64,000 nucleotides of DNA from contig WPDH01000066.1 of NCBI GenBank assembly GCA_019137255.1, positions 186,001-250,000 of the forward strand, read 5' to 3'. The notes under the pieces were generated by a model, which saw only the letters and a list, made by a program, of their open reading frames with translations, did no database searches and had not been told where the DNA came from. Of this stretch, positions 46,698 through 58,451 are shown in pieces (the first letter of the stretch is position 1; the number at the start of each line of letters is the position of its first letter). The DNA comes from Corinectria fuckeliana (taxonomy: Eukaryota; Ascomycota; Sordariomycetes; Hypocreales; Nectriaceae). The position numbers were made by a program, and so were the translations under genes.

Positions 46698-47328
46698 ATG
46701 TCCGGCTTAGGGACCGTGGCCCTCTTCTCCCCGGCCCAGCACGGCCATCTGATCCCCTACCTCGCCGCCATGCACGCCTCCTGCATCACCCACGACCGCA
46801 CAATCGCCACCTTTCTCCCGCCCCTGTCCCACGAGAAGCTGCTGGCCTGGTGGAAGGAGCGCATCGGCGAGGTCAACGACGGCAAGCGTCTGATCTTCAT
46901 CCTCCTCGACGAGTCCGAGCCCGGCTCCCGCGCCAAGGGCGTCGAGGTCATGGGCGTCGTCATGCTGTCCATGCCCTACTCCGAGACGGGGCCCTTTCGC
47001 GGCTTCGTCGAGAAGCTCCTCGTCCACAAGAACTTCCGCGGCAGGGGCGGCGCAAGAACCCTCCTCGGCGTGCTCGAGGCCGAAGCGGCCAAGCGTGGCA
47101 GGTCGATGCTGGTGAGTTGGACGAACCCTTGCTTCTCGCCTGATTTACTCGTATTCGCTGATGCCGGGGCAAACCTCTTAGCTCCTCGACACCGAGACAG
47201 GCAGCGCCGCAGAGGAGGTGTTCAGGAAAGTCGGCTACGTCGAGCTAGGCCAGATACCCAAGTACGGCCTGAGTCCGACGGGCGAGCTGAAAGATGGGAC
47301 CTTCTTCTACAAGCAATTACAGCAATGA
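46698..47328 (+). CDS. GNAT-family N-acetyltransferase
   Basis: Exons are 46698-47111 and 47182-47328, giving 186 aa. The acetyl-CoA-binding motif A is visible: a beta-4 strand with MGVVMLSMPY, then VEKLLVHKNFRGRGGARTLL, where the R-G-R-G-G-A loop (Q/R-x-x-G-x-G/A type) binds the pyrophosphate of acetyl-CoA. Motif B follows as LDTETGSAAEEVFRKVGY, with a C-terminal FFYKQL strand. The substrate cannot be read from sequence. Family members of this form, with the LDTETGS signature, are common in bacteria and in filamentous fungi, where they are often annotated as hypothetical acetyltransferases. The single intron falls right before LLDTETG and is in phase 0. ATG 46698 is the first in frame after the GA/TA tract. 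Confidence 0.88.
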
Positions 47329-47976
47329 GCACTCGCCTCGAAAGCAAGAGCGGCTCAGGGGAGAAGGCTGCCCGTCACGAGTCATGTTCCACCTATTTCA
47401 ATGCATAGATTCTTTACAAAAGTCGGGGGGGAGGAAGGAGCGAGGCGACTCGGTTTTGCTGCTGTTCTGTTGATAGTTTCTGGATGGCGAGGAGCTGCAG
47501 GTTGCTTTTCTAGATCTCACGAGAATCGACGTGATATGACATGAATCGACCCTTGGCCATGCGTCTATTTGGTTGCTCTGCTGAGGTCTTTCCTCTCAAT
47601 AATCGATCGTGAGTACCTGGGCCCTAGGGATGGATATTCTGATATCATGGCCCCTAGAATTCGGAACCACATTGATCAATATAACACATTGACCAGTACA
47701 AGTTGAGGTTAGTAGTCTCGTGCATAGCCTTCTTTGGCAGGACTTTCAGGAGCCCTTAGGGATTCGTTTCATCAGCGTCAGCCGTCAACTTCACTAGGAC
47801 GCCGTAGCGACACACCAACATGGATGACAGAACTTGCTTCAAATTTGGGTGCCGCGCAATACGATCCTCGGCTTTACATGCTACTACATCCAGCCCAGTC
47901 ACTTTCCCAAACAACACATACTCCCTGAAATGTTGGTACAGAATCCCAAACGCCACTGGTCAACAGATTTTGCGGT
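47329..47976. other. Convergent spacer, 648 bp
   Basis: This is the 3' flank of the GNAT gene and of SEC62. I see no RNA gene or repeat. Confidence 0.5.
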
Positions 47977-49238
47977 CTACTCGTCGTCCGCCAGCTCCTC
48001 TACTCGCGGCGCAACATATTCCCGCTGCTGAAGCCCTCCAGTGCTCACTTGCGTATCAGTGCCGGTCGTCGTTGCAGTAGCGGGAGCGACCTGTCCCGTG
48101 GCCGCGGCCAATGCGGGGTTGGCGCTGGTGGGTGCTGCCTTTGACTTCTTCTTCTTGGGCTTCACAGTCTAATATCGGTTAGTCCAACGTATCAAGTGAA
48201 ATTGCGAGGTCGGCTTACCTCATGCCAGGCCCAGACAGGCTTGAAGCTGTCCATGAACGAAACATCCTCCCAAAGGTTGGGGAAAAGCCACAGGCCCGGA
48301 GCCGCGACGAAGTAGGTGACACAAAAGAGAATAACACGGAAAATCGCCATCAGGAAGAACAAGCCCAGGAGACCCAGCAATCCCCAGCTCAGATAGTAGA
48401 CTCCTTGACGTAGCACCAGCGGCCAGAGCGGGTAGAGGACAATGGCGAAAATGGCAACAAGCGCAAGACCAGCATAGACCTTCCGCATAATCTGACTACC
48501 CTCCCAAAGCCAGGCGTAGTACATTTCATCCTTGGCCTCCTGCTGCTGCTCGATCTTGACGTTCCACTGGCCCTTGACACGCTTGGCCTTCTTCCCGTTT
48601 GCAGCGGCCTGGGGTTCAATCTTAGTGACCCGGAGGGCGAGCATGCTGAGGGGAAGCAGCTTGAAGGTGTTCTCTAGGGAAGCTCTGTCGGTGATTTCAG
48701 GCAAGATAGGATTCTTCTTGCGGGCCTTTTCATACGCGGGGGACTGGAGGGCTCGGAGAGCTCGCTTGACTATGATGGGTTAGTGATTAGAGGCTTCAGC
48801 TGTCACGACGAACACACCTTTGAACATGTCCTTGCGCTCGCCGTTGAGGATACATGTGCGGGGCTTCAGCTCCTGACCCCGAAGGAACTTGGCGACGGCC
48901 AGAGCCTTGGGGTTTGGCGGCCCGGGGGTGATGGGCTGGGCTCGACCTTGGCCGCCTTGCGGAGGGTGTGGGTGGTCGTGTCCTTGAGTGGCCTGCTGTT
49001 GCGCTTGCGCCTGGCGCATTCGCATCTGCTGGGCCTGAGCCTGCTTCTTGATGTGCTCGATAAACTCCGGGACGGTCATGCCGTTCTTCTCGGCATCGAT
49101 GGCTAGTTGTCGCTGCATCGCTTGGATCTGTTCAGGAGTCGGGCGTTGGCCCCCGGGTCCAGGTCCGATTCGAATCTGTCCGGGTCCTGGCATCTGGCCT
49201 GGCCCAGGCATCGGGCCTGACTGAGGAGGAGTCGCCAT
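47977..49238 (-). CDS. SEC62: ER translocation protein SEC62
   Basis: Exons are 49238-48818, 48769-48219 and 48168-47977, giving 387 aa. The Gly/Pro/Met/Gln-rich N-terminus (PMPGPGQMPGPGQIRIGPGP) precedes a cytosolic domain with AVAKFLRGQELKPRTCILNG, followed by the SEC62 core KRALRALQSPAYEKARKKN. Two membrane spans follow: VYAGLALVAIFAIVLYPLW and YLSWGLLGLLGLFFLMAIF. Then comes the conserved VAAPGLWLFPNLWEDVSFMD motif, and a Lys-rich cytosolic tail. SEC62 joins SEC61-SEC63 for post-translational import of proteins into the ER. A longer open frame runs upstream to 49442, but its residues are leader-like, and MATPPQSG at 49238 is the natural start. Divergent from MED21. Confidence 0.93.
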
Positions 49239-49666
49239 CTTGGTAGACGGAGTGTAGGGTTCGGAAAGAGTGTCGAGAAGAATTATTAGTACAGAGGGAA
49301 GAAGAGGAAGAGGAGGAAAAAAGAACGGCGGGCGAAAATGGACCGCTGTTTGCGCTGTGAAGTTTGTGGAAAGAGTGTAATAAATGCAGATACGTGCTGG
49401 CCTCTTTGGCTTTGTCTGACGCAGGTCGCGCCAGGTGTTCACTTCCCTCTACAGCCTAAAATTTCCAGGTGCAAGCTCCGAAGAGTCCCGCTTATCTCCA
49501 CGTGACACCTCTAAAGTACCTAGGGAAGGTTACTAGACCCTGCACGGCCTAGTACTAGTAGTAAGTAGGTGTGGACGCTTGGACGCTTGGTGACATTCGT
49601 GGGGTGCCTCCATTCACATTCGCGAGGCTTCTCAGCCTTGTTTGCGACGGCTTCAAAACTACCACC
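49239..49666. promoter_or_regulatory. Divergent promoter region of SEC62 and MED21
   Basis: This 428-bp spacer separates two outward-facing starts. It contains a CACGTG E-box at 49499-49504 and a CCTAGG/TAGTA patch at 49515-49571. Control by either is unproven. Confidence 0.5.
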
Positions 49667-50202
49667 ATGGGCGACCGCTTAACCCAACTGCAGGACGCTG
49701 CCGACCAGGTATTTTCCCACTCTCTACGAAGCTTTTCGAACCACGTGGTCTGATAGATTTACGAAGCTGGCGCAGCAGTTTGTTGCGTGCTTGCACTACG
49801 TCCACAGGCGACACGATCTGGAGACTCTAGCACCAAACGACAAGGTCCGCGACGTGAAGCAAGAGCAGAACCAGAAGGAGGGTATGAACTAGAATTGATG
49901 CCACTCTCTGGAATCATTGCAGCGGAGCTTACTATCTTACAGTCGATCCTCTTCCCGCCGATGAGTTCCGTGCTGGCATGGTCGAATTGTCGCGAGACCT
50001 CATCATCAAAGAACAGCAGATCGAGGTCCTGATCTCGTCACTGCCTGGCTTGGACAATAGCGAAAAGGACCAAGAGCGATATATCAAGGAACTGGAAGAC
50101 GACCTGAAGATTGCTGAGGTCCAGCGACAGGAGGCAATCAAGGAGAAGGACCAGATTCTAGCCGAGCTTGATACCGTGATTCGAAGTATTCGACGGCCTT
50201 GA
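49667..50202 (+). CDS. MED21: Mediator complex subunit MED21 (Srb7)
   Basis: Exons are 49667-49708, 49767-49881 and 49943-50202, giving 138 aa. The N-terminus MGDRLTQLQDAADQ joined to LAQQFVACLHYVHRRHDL is the MED21 hallmark helix. Then VDPLPADEFRAGMVELSRDL leads into the long coiled coil that pairs with MED7. MED21 sits in the Mediator middle module and transmits activator signals to RNA polymerase II. The second exon requires the acceptor AAG at 49764-49766: the upstream TAG would break the frame, whereas AAG gives DQ-LAQQF exactly as in the family. The C-terminus ends with an Arg-Arg-Pro. Confidence 0.93.
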
Positions 50203-50463
50203 GAAACCAGCATCAGGTTGATTACTGGACGCTTCGAGCATCGTGGGTTTCAAGCATACATAGCGTGGAGTTTGGGAAATGGTCAAGACGAAAATATATT
50301 TGGATTGTTGAAATGGTATCAGTCGGTGTGCGGTGGGAACATCGCCACCTACTGCCTCTTTTCGTCTGTCTCCGTCTATATGCAGTAGTATCGACAATCT
50401 ATGCGGGAAACAACGGCCCTGTTGAGCCCCGATCATATCGAGCGCTACACACTGGCGGAACCC
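50203..50463. other. Convergent spacer between MED21 and the pyrimidine nucleotidase gene
   Basis: 261 bp between facing stop codons. The transcripts probably overlap. No other signal. Confidence 0.45.
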
Positions 50464-51338
50464 TTAAGAGGACTTGGACTTGAAAAACTGCGGGTAAACG
50501 TCGCGAAGTTCTCGCAGGTGCTGAATCTGGAACTGCGAAGCGGGAGCCTCGGGAGCCTTCAGCCCCTCCTCAACCAGGTGGGCGGCCGTCCACCCAAACT
50601 CCTTCGCGTTTACGCAGTTTTGATACGAGTCATCTGATACAAGTTAGACACTTTGACTGATTTATGATGGCGTTAAAGCTGCCTACCAACGAAGAAGCAG
50701 TCCTGCGGTCGCTCTACTCCGGCCTCCCGCATGGCCTTTCTGTACATTCTCGGGTCAGGCTTGCAGATCAAGGGTTGCTGATCATAGTCGCAGAAGGTGA
50801 GACCGTCAAAGAGATCGTCAATGCCTAAAAGCCGGACTACTCGGTTGCCGTGTGTCTTGTAAGCATTGGTGAAGAGCCACAGGGCGACCTTGCTCTTGTC
50901 AATGTCCTCCAGTAGCTCTCGAAGCTCGGGATTAGGCTTGATGATGCCCTCGAGAGGGAGAGCATCGTCTACCTTGGTGTTGTAATCAAGAGGGTCGATC
51001 TGGTGGTGGCGCACAAGACCCTCAATAGCGAGGCCGTAGTTCTTGTAGTACTCCTGGTGCAACTTGACGGCCTCCTGAAATGGAAGTTCAAGGTGTTTGG
51101 AGAAGTACTCGTCAATGAGGTTGGCCATCAAATCATGGACTTTGGTGCCTAGGGAAAAGGGGTCAATATACAGCACTTATTGAGTCATGCATGGCGCGGG
51201 TATTGGGAGTCTCACTCCTAGGATACAGGCAATTGTCAATGTCACTGCATTTAGGTCAGCCATGGATCTAGAGAGAGCCGAGTTGACGTACAAGAAGAAA
51301 ACCGGCTTGCCGGCGTTCAGTCCATTGGTGCTCCCCAT
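50464..51338 (-). CDS. SDT1: Pyrimidine 5'-nucleotidase, HAD superfamily (SDT1/PHM8 type)
   Basis: Exons are 51338-51292, 51244-51216, 51148-50687 and 50633-50464, giving 235 aa. HAD motif I is F16-D17-I-D19-N-C-L-Y, assembled by the first two joins, with D17 the expected nucleophile and D19 the acid/base. Motif II is LWLFTNA, motif III lies in KPDPRMYRKAM, and motif IV is FFVDDS at the last join. The SDT1/PHM8 signature DYNTKVDDALPLEGIIKP and GLTFCDYDQQPLICKPD are present. Yeast Sdt1 and Phm8 dephosphorylate pyrimidine nucleotides and, for Phm8, lysophosphatidic acid or nucleotides during starvation. Which activity applies here cannot be told. Exon 2 is only 29 nt, which makes mis-annotation of the N-terminus likely. 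Confidence 0.92.
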
Positions 51339-52602
51339 GATGGTTCTGAATGGTATCGTGGCGTTGAGGCGAGTGGCGTTGCTGTGGGTGTGAGAGTGAG
51401 AGAGCGGTGTCAAGTTCGAGATGGAAGGTTTGCAGATGCGATTGAGGGACAACAACGTAGATGCACGTGGTCCAAGTTGGTGCATCGAATGGGTGTCTAG
51501 GTGCCTATAAGACTGGGGAGCTGAGGATATCTACTAATGACGATACGATCCACAGCTAAGTCTAGGATTTGCCACGTTGATGTAGTTGGAGCGGGATGAG
51601 GGTTTGTTGGTCCAGATAGTTCAGAAGGGAAGTTTGCCGAATGACTCTTTCGGCGTCGGAGCGCTGAACAATGCCCTACAAACTCCAGTGCTCCCCTCCG
51701 ATGGCGGCAATAGCGTAGTCTGCCCGTTTTATGTTTTATACCAGTATGACTGAAAACGTGCAACTATAAACCTCTGTCTTATATGCACAGCCTTTTGCCT
51801 TCAGCTTGTTTAATGATCCGCGATAGACAGCAGCATCTTGGTATTTCTTCTGTCTTTTACATGCAAATCTTGTCATTCTGGGGTGATTTGGGGCAATCAG
51901 GCACCACTAAAGCTCACATTGTCCCATCGTTGTAGCCTTAGAACTAACCAAACTCTTCAGTTAAGCATCACCAAAATGCAAAGATAAACCACTAAATTCA
52001 CCGAGAGACTACTATATATCTTTCGGCGTTTGACGCCACCCTTTAGTGTGATGAGGTCACTCAGTAAGAACACTAGTACCAGTACTCATGTAACCAGGGG
52101 CGATTCAAGCAAGTTGCGTTTAAGGTAGAAACTTGCTTGTCCCCGGGAAGATCTATAAGCGTAAGGCCCATGTGAGTAAGAAATATAAATATATGTGAAT
52201 GAGGAACTGCCTCAAGGCCCTGCTTAAGCTGTCTACTTCGTACTACATAGTAGACCTACTAGTTTGGTGTTCGTGTATTCGTACTAACGTCATATTCAAG
52301 GGTCAGGCTGGCACACCTGACCCTGGATTCTGCCCGTCACACCGCCTAATTATTCTCAAAGCCACCTCGAGCTTGGATCAGTTCCCACGCACCTTGCACG
52401 AAACATCAACATTTCTCTCGCACAGACGCAGTCTGAACAATTTTGATCCACGCTTCTGCGGGTTTGTAGGAAGGACTATTCAAATCTGTCTCGCGTGTTG
52501 TTCTTTCTGGCCCACCGTATCGCTGGCTCGTGAGTTACATTGCGTACTCGCGCTCAGCTCGAACATTAAGGACGCGACGTGCCTTTACTACCTCTTGTCG
52601 CT
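51339..52602. other. Divergent intergenic region, 1.26 kb
   Basis: This is the promoter of the nucleotidase gene on one side and of the 52603 gene on the other. 51780-52200 is relatively AT-rich with no ORF of interest. Confidence 0.5.
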
Positions 52603-55143
52603 ATGGCGCAGGGTCGTATTGCTCAGGGGCATCTCGCTGGCGAGGGCACTTCCTCAGGCCTGGCAGACAGTCAGCGTCGCGAGATTCAGCAGTACGAAAG
52701 GATTGTACGGTTTCAAGAAACCGTCCTGTCTGGTAACCATCCCAACATCAAGCTTCCTCCCCATCTGATTGCAACGGCGCAATCATCCATCCGTCCCATA
52801 GATGGCACCATCAAACCTGATGCGCCAGCTCGCTTGATCGAGAATTCGAAGTCCTTCTCTACAAATGCGCGGCAGCCAGCCGTCTCCTTGGGTACTGCCA
52901 AGCCTCCAGTGGGCTCCGTGGCATCACCCGCCACCAAGCAGTTTGCTACGGGAAACACTGAGATCAACCCTATCTTACTAGAAAAGTCAGAGGACCTCGT
53001 CAAGGCCGAGCTGCAATTGCAACGCCAGAGACTGGAACGGGCGATAAGGGAGGAAGTTGACCAGCGCCGTGCGGCGACGAAGAACACGGCACAGGGAGAA
53101 CCCCTTGCTGACTTCGACCTTTCTGATGTTCTTTCAAAAGCTCTAACGCTCGTCCAGGCGTCCTCGGCTCCTGTTCCTGCTGATGAGAACGCTGGTGCTA
53201 CTAATCACGATACTTCAAGTGATTCCTTCGATGACAACACTTTCTACTCGTCGCAGCACGATACCCCCGAGTCGGTTTTGACATCACGCGTTCGAAACGA
53301 GTCTGAAGAGGCACGCGCCCCCGTTGCCCACGAGCCCCAAAATCCTCCCAACTTGCGCAATGATTCTGCCAGACGCAATCAACCGACTGCTGCAGTGCCG
53401 ATTCCGAACGCTTCCCGAGCAAACCAGACCTGCCCCCGTTCCACCGTTAACAACAACAAATCACGAGTTGGGCAAGTCCCTGGGTTGAATAGTCATGTTG
53501 ACCGGAGGATTGCGCCATCTGGGCCAAGCCATAAGAATAGCGCTGGCCAGAGCCAGTCTGACGACTCTGGGGTTATGGAAGTGGACCGACGGGAGGTCAA
53601 CTACGGAGCGGCCACTCGCCAACATCCTAGTGACTCCTATCTTGACAACCATCCCCCTTCTCCTCTCATGCAAAGGCACGAGCGGTCGCCACCCCCTCAA
53701 AACACATACGTCTCCCCATTGACAGCTGCTAGACGACCAATCCCGGCGGCCGAGCAAATATCGAATTCTTCGAGAGGGACACCAGCACAAATTGCTGCAC
53801 TCAGGAACGAACCTGTCGCAGTGACGAGTCCAGAAAGCTCACCACCGGGTGGCAAAGCATCGGAGAAAAAGAAGGGCAAAAAGAAGAAGAGAAAGGCCGA
53901 CAGGCAAGCGCCGGAGGCCGAAGCTGTCCCATACATCAAGCCAGAGCCTCGATCTCCGTCACCTATGAATGCTCCGTCGTATATCCACCCAAACAAACGC
54001 CAGAGATATTCCCAGCGACCACCAAACGAGCCTGACTACGAGGACGTCAGATACCAACCCCAGACTAGCAGTGCTGCGCACGACCCTTATCCTACTCGCT
54101 TGCAGAGAGATAATCGGATTCCTGTAGGCTATGAGAGGACGGCTATTTATCCCCAACGCTCGGCGAGCGCTGCTGGGCCCGGAGGCCCGATCTACGGGAG
54201 AGAGTATGCCGACGAACGATACATGTCTGGAGGCCCATATCTCATGGCTCAGCCCTCACTTGTTCCAGCTTCCCACCCGGATCACCACCAAGGGCAGCTG
54301 AGCTCCCTGGTCAGGCCGTCTGAAGGATACACAGGTTCTTCATGGCCCTACCAGGGAGCCTATGATCCGCGCCCGACGAGTGTTCGTCCAGAGGGCGAAG
54401 CCTTCCTTGCAGCGCCGCGCCAACCACCAACTCGCAGAATCATTGTGGATTCCTTTGGACGTGAATACATTGAGCCACAGCACCCCACTGTCGTCCGGCA
54501 CTCTGCTGCCCCTCCTGTACGAGTGGGCGACCCTGAGATCATCTACGAACGAACAGCGCCTCGGGCCGAACCTAGACACGCTGGAGTCGAATCGTACGAG
54601 CAAGGAGGAGCCATTTATCGGCGGTCATCGCCATCGTTCATGCCCAGAAGAGTCGTGACGCAGCCCGAGTATGTTCCTCAGGATTACAGAGAAAATCACC
54701 AGCGCGACTACTCACGGCCAATGCCTCCGTCCAACGAGTTTGTCGAGGTCATGGCGCCGCCAGAGCGACGACATGTCGAAGCAGGGCCGAGGGAATACAT
54801 TGCTAGGGCCTCAAGCGTCCGTCCACCGGAGCCCATGCGATATGAGGTCTCTCGCGACTATGGACGGATGCAAAGCGTACGCCCTGAGGTACCGGTACGC
54901 CAATACACATCAAGCGTGCATCCAGATGGCCGTCGGGAGGCTGCGCAGCCCTACATGCGGGAGTATGGCTCGCGGCCTGTAGAGACAACTGTACTGCGAC
55001 AGGAGTATAGTATGCGGCCGACGGAGCGGTACTATGACCCGGCGATGCGAGGAGGCGAGGATATTGCATTCATCGAACGGCCTAGAGGGGCAACACAGGA
55101 GATTGTGTATGCAGATGATGCGAGGAGAGAAGTGTATCGTTGA
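52603..55143 (+). CDS. Unknown, mostly disordered 846-aa protein
   Basis: Single open exon of 846 aa from MAQGRIAQGHLAGEG. An N-terminal ordered-looking part (ADSQRREIQQYERIVRFQET, VLSGNHPNIKLPPHL) is followed by a short Gln/Arg-rich coiled segment near residues 125-165 (EDLVKAELQLQRQRLERAIR). The rest is disordered: a Lys-rich block (KKKGKKKKRKADRQAPEAEA, near residues 425-445), which could be a nuclear localisation signal, next to IKPEPRSPSP, a match to the psi-K-x-E type of SUMO-acceptor motif. The C-terminal third is Tyr/Arg/Pro-rich (REYGSRPVE, PTERYYDPA), as in low-complexity RNA- or chromatin-associated proteins. I cannot name the family. An in-frame ATG 24 nt upstream (52579) lies in leader-like sequence and is less likely. 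Confidence 0.8.
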   Translation: MAQGRIAQGHLAGEGTSSGLADSQRREIQQYERIVRFQETVLSGNHPNIKLPPHLIATAQSSIRPIDGTIKPDAPARLIENSKSFSTNARQPAVSLGTAKPPVGSVASPATKQFATGNTEINPILLEKSEDLVKAELQLQRQRLERAIREEVDQRRAATKNTAQGEPLADFDLSDVLSKALTLVQASSAPVPADENAGATNHDTSSDSFDDNTFYSSQHDTPESVLTSRVRNESEEARAPVAHEPQNPPNLRNDSARRNQPTAAVPIPNASRANQTCPRSTVNNNKSRVGQVPGLNSHVDRRIAPSGPSHKNSAGQSQSDDSGVMEVDRREVNYGAATRQHPSDSYLDNHPPSPLMQRHERSPPPQNTYVSPLTAARRPIPAAEQISNSSRGTPAQIAALRNEPVAVTSPESSPPGGKASEKKKGKKKKRKADRQAPEAEAVPYIKPEPRSPSPMNAPSYIHPNKRQRYSQRPPNEPDYEDVRYQPQTSSAAHDPYPTRLQRDNRIPVGYERTAIYPQRSASAAGPGGPIYGREYADERYMSGGPYLMAQPSLVPASHPDHHQGQLSSLVRPSEGYTGSSWPYQGAYDPRPTSVRPEGEAFLAAPRQPPTRRIIVDSFGREYIEPQHPTVVRHSAAPPVRVGDPEIIYERTAPRAEPRHAGVESYEQGGAIYRRSSPSFMPRRVVTQPEYVPQDYRENHQRDYSRPMPPSNEFVEVMAPPERRHVEAGPREYIARASSVRPPEPMRYEVSRDYGRMQSVRPEVPVRQYTSSVHPDGRREAAQPYMREYGSRPVETTVLRQEYSMRPTERYYDPAMRGGEDIAFIERPRGATQEIVYADDARREVYR

Positions 55144-55597
55144 GATGTAGCGGGCAACTGTAGGAAAAGCGAATGAAGGATGTTTGAGTACAGCGGTGGA
55201 ACAGTATCCGATGAATAATGATAATCCCTGACGGGGGTATGTTTCGACTTCTTTTGCTCCGTATGTTTTGCTCCGGTAGCGATGCATGAGCAACCTAATC
55301 GAATCTTCAAAGCACCCTCGTTTTCTGCATTATGATGGCGCTGCCGCGGAACGATTCGTAGTCGTCGAATTTGTGTAAGAACAACGACGGTGTCATGTTT
55401 TTATATCTTGTCCCAACAACTACAGGAGACAGCTATAGGCATCAATTCCCGGATATGAACCTCACAACTAATTAGTAAGGAGTCCAGGAACACCTAGAAT
55501 CGAGGCTATTTCGCAAGGGCCGCGGGGGATGTGTCAGAAAGGAGAAGAAATTCGATAAGTAAGTTAGGATGACAGCTGGCGAAATTAATATACATCC

Positions 55598-55621
55598 GGG
55601 GACGGGGACGGGGACGGGGAC
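55598..55621 (+). repeat. (GGGGAC)4 tandem repeat
   Basis: Four perfect hexamer units. The G-runs could in principle form a four-tetrad-free G-rich structure. Otherwise it is a simple repeat. Confidence 0.9.
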
Positions 55622-58451
55622 TGACTGCAATGCAACCTGTCAATGTGACGGGTTAGGGCTAAGTCACTTTTGTCGATCACACCAAGACGCCTTGACAGAA
55701 TCAACCCACACTCCGCATGCTCTTACGGGACTTGTATCATGAGAAACCTGGCCTCTTGGTTCATCCTAGACCGGCTGAAACGGAACCTGTAAATACGATT
55801 CAATGGGCCTGCAGGGAAGACACGACAGAAGCATGGATCACTAAGCGGGCATGAAAGTCAATCAATGAGGTCATCTGCGGTGAGCATCGGGACTAGTAGG
55901 GCGAGCCGAGCAAGCGGCAAGCTTTCAGAGCGGGATGACCTGACGAAGGCTAGATTACGTAGTAGATCCCATTACTTGTCTGGGTGTGTGAGTGTTGTCC
56001 TCGGAGACGAGACGCAAGAAAGCGCAACGAGAGGGAGGTATCGAGGAGGTGAGTGGCTTCATGGTCAGGCAGGCTCTAGCGGTAGAGCGGTAGAGCGGCA
56101 TTTGTGGAAAACCAGAACTGGGGTTTGGTTGGCGATTGTGCTGCGTGCATGCCGGCACTCTGCTGTGTCTTCTGATAAGGGGCCAGTCATCCATCTTTGT
56201 GGGTAGATGGTGGCAGATGGAGTGGGGACGACGGTGCATTCGAGTCGCTGCATATGTATGTAAACCAACAACTACCATGAGAGAAGGTCTCGTGGACGAC
56301 GCTCGATTAAGTAATCATCGGACGAGCTCAGAGTCCAGTTACTTAGGTTAAGAGGCTATGTAAGTACGCTGGCCTTGTGGATACGCGCATCTTGACGCTT
56401 GACGACGACGTATGTACTTACGTAGTAGACTATTTCATACCTCCAATGGGAAATGGACGGAGGCCCTTACAGGGCACAAGGGACAGAGCCGGGCCGAGAA
56501 AGGCCAGTTAGATCGCGTGAGGGCCAACTCGGATGGTCGAGTAACACAGCAGTTGTTGCCAGGGCCTTGGACGTTGGGAGTCCGAATAAGTACTATGTAG
56601 GTACATATCTAGTAGGTAGATACGTAGTGTGATATGACCACTCTGAGCCATGGTATATTATATCAAGCAGGAAGAGTGCGGCGCACCGGGGCTTGAGGGC
56701 TGCGTCTACTCTGTCGGCAGTGCTACTATAATAATATAATAGTGCTGCATTAAATCCGCGAGAGAGAGCGAGGGTGAGAGCGTAGGTTGGACGCGCCAGA
56801 AAGGTTATGCCAAGGTTAAGTCTTGTTGGGAAAGGCAGGATAGCAGAAACACGCTTCTTCAGGCCGCACGCCAACTTTAACTTGGAGGAAAAGGAAAAAA
56901 CAAGTGAGTGAGTGAGCGATGAGCGGGAGTGGCGTGGCTCGTGATGCTCGAATTGCCCGGCATGAAACGCTTTCAGACCCGTCGACGCACTCAAAGCGAC
57001 AGAAGCAAGAATGAATTTTTACTGATGAAGTTACGTAGGCCTTCGAGGTTGGACACGCGGGTGAGAAGTCTAGAATCATCCTGCTTTGCCTGCGGATGGA
57101 ACTGTTCAGCGATCCACCATTGAAGTCGTGAGCGGTGCGGACAGAGTGGGGATACGATGGAAGCTTCAGCCCAGACAGAGACGGGGCGCTGTAAAAAAAA
57201 AAAGCCAAAAAGGGCGACGACACGAACACGAGGCGTTGTTTACTTGCCAGAAGGTGGCTCCTCCGGTGTCGTGTTGCAAATACAGGAAATGCCGTCCGTG
57301 AGTCGCGGTGCCGTGTAAGGAACGGCTTCTGATTAGGCTAATCGGCGACTACCTACTCCGTAGGCTACTCCGTAGGGACGAAGACAACGTCGAGTCGTTG
57401 GTGTTGCTGGCTTTCCGTGGGTGGATGCTGGCAGGCTATGCCATGCGGCCATGCGGTTCCCCTGTGCTAGAGCATCCAAGAGCACCAAGATGACGGGTAC
57501 GTGACCCTTGTTAGCGGCGTCGGTAGGGTCCACGAGAAGCCATCTTATGAGGTGAGGTGCAAGGTGAGAGAGAAAGGTGGTGGACGCTGTCCCGTCCGTC
57601 TGCATGGACGACGACAATGGATCCACTGGCTTCAACTGGACGCGGGACGAGGGAGGTGCGCCGGGGACCCGCTTCGAGCCCTGTCGCCTACCACTAAACG
57701 CGCTGGAACGCAGCTCAGCGGACTCGGGACTCCGGGAGCTTTCGACTCATGCGCGCGCCCAGCCGCAGCACCGTGCACTGCATCCCACACAGTGGAGGAT
57801 GGCGCTCCAAGCGGCGGCTCAGGTAAAGAGAGAGAATGAATTGGGTTGTATATTTGGAGAGACGGGAGGGAGGGATGTTCGGCATGGAACTGGGACTCGG
57901 AAGGATGGACGGAATCTGCGTGGAGCTGCAAGGGAAGGGGGAGAAACAGATCTTGCTTTGGTCGTGCCCTGGACGACTGGAACGGGTTTCCAAGTTCCCC
58001 GAAGGTGTTTGGGTGTGTGGCTGTCCCGTCCTGGCTGCGATCCACCCAGCACTGGTCCCGCTGGACGGCAGGGTACGACCCAGAGGCAAGTACCCTCGTC
58101 CTGTTCTTGGCTGCCAACTTCCCCAGCGCACTCGCCAAGGTACATCTTGCTTTGCCTGATCTCGTACTGCTGACTGAGGTCCTGTCCTCCGCCCTCCGCT
58201 ACTCCCCTTCCACACCCTCCGCCCTCTCTTCTCACCCTCGTCAACTTGGAAAGAGCTCACCACCATCCTTCCTCTCTTCTTTCTTCCTCCCCCCCCCATC
58301 CCCATCCCATCCCCCCCTCCCGTTATTTGTCTGGCTTCTACGATACCCACGCTTTTTTCCTTTGGCTCTCAGACGGAAAGAGCTCAACACCATTCTTCCT
58401 TCTCTTTTTTTCTCTTTCTTCCTCCCTTCGTCTCTTCTCTCCCTCCCCCCC

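Noticed and set aside
49239..49442. 68-residue N-terminal extension of SEC62
   Set aside because: Leader-like composition. The GP/M/Q-rich SEC62 N-terminus begins at the internal ATG.
57577..58350. Overlapping 170-210-codon frames on both strands upstream of the KH gene
   Set aside because: They contradict each other, contain no recognisable domain and lie in CT-rich leader DNA.
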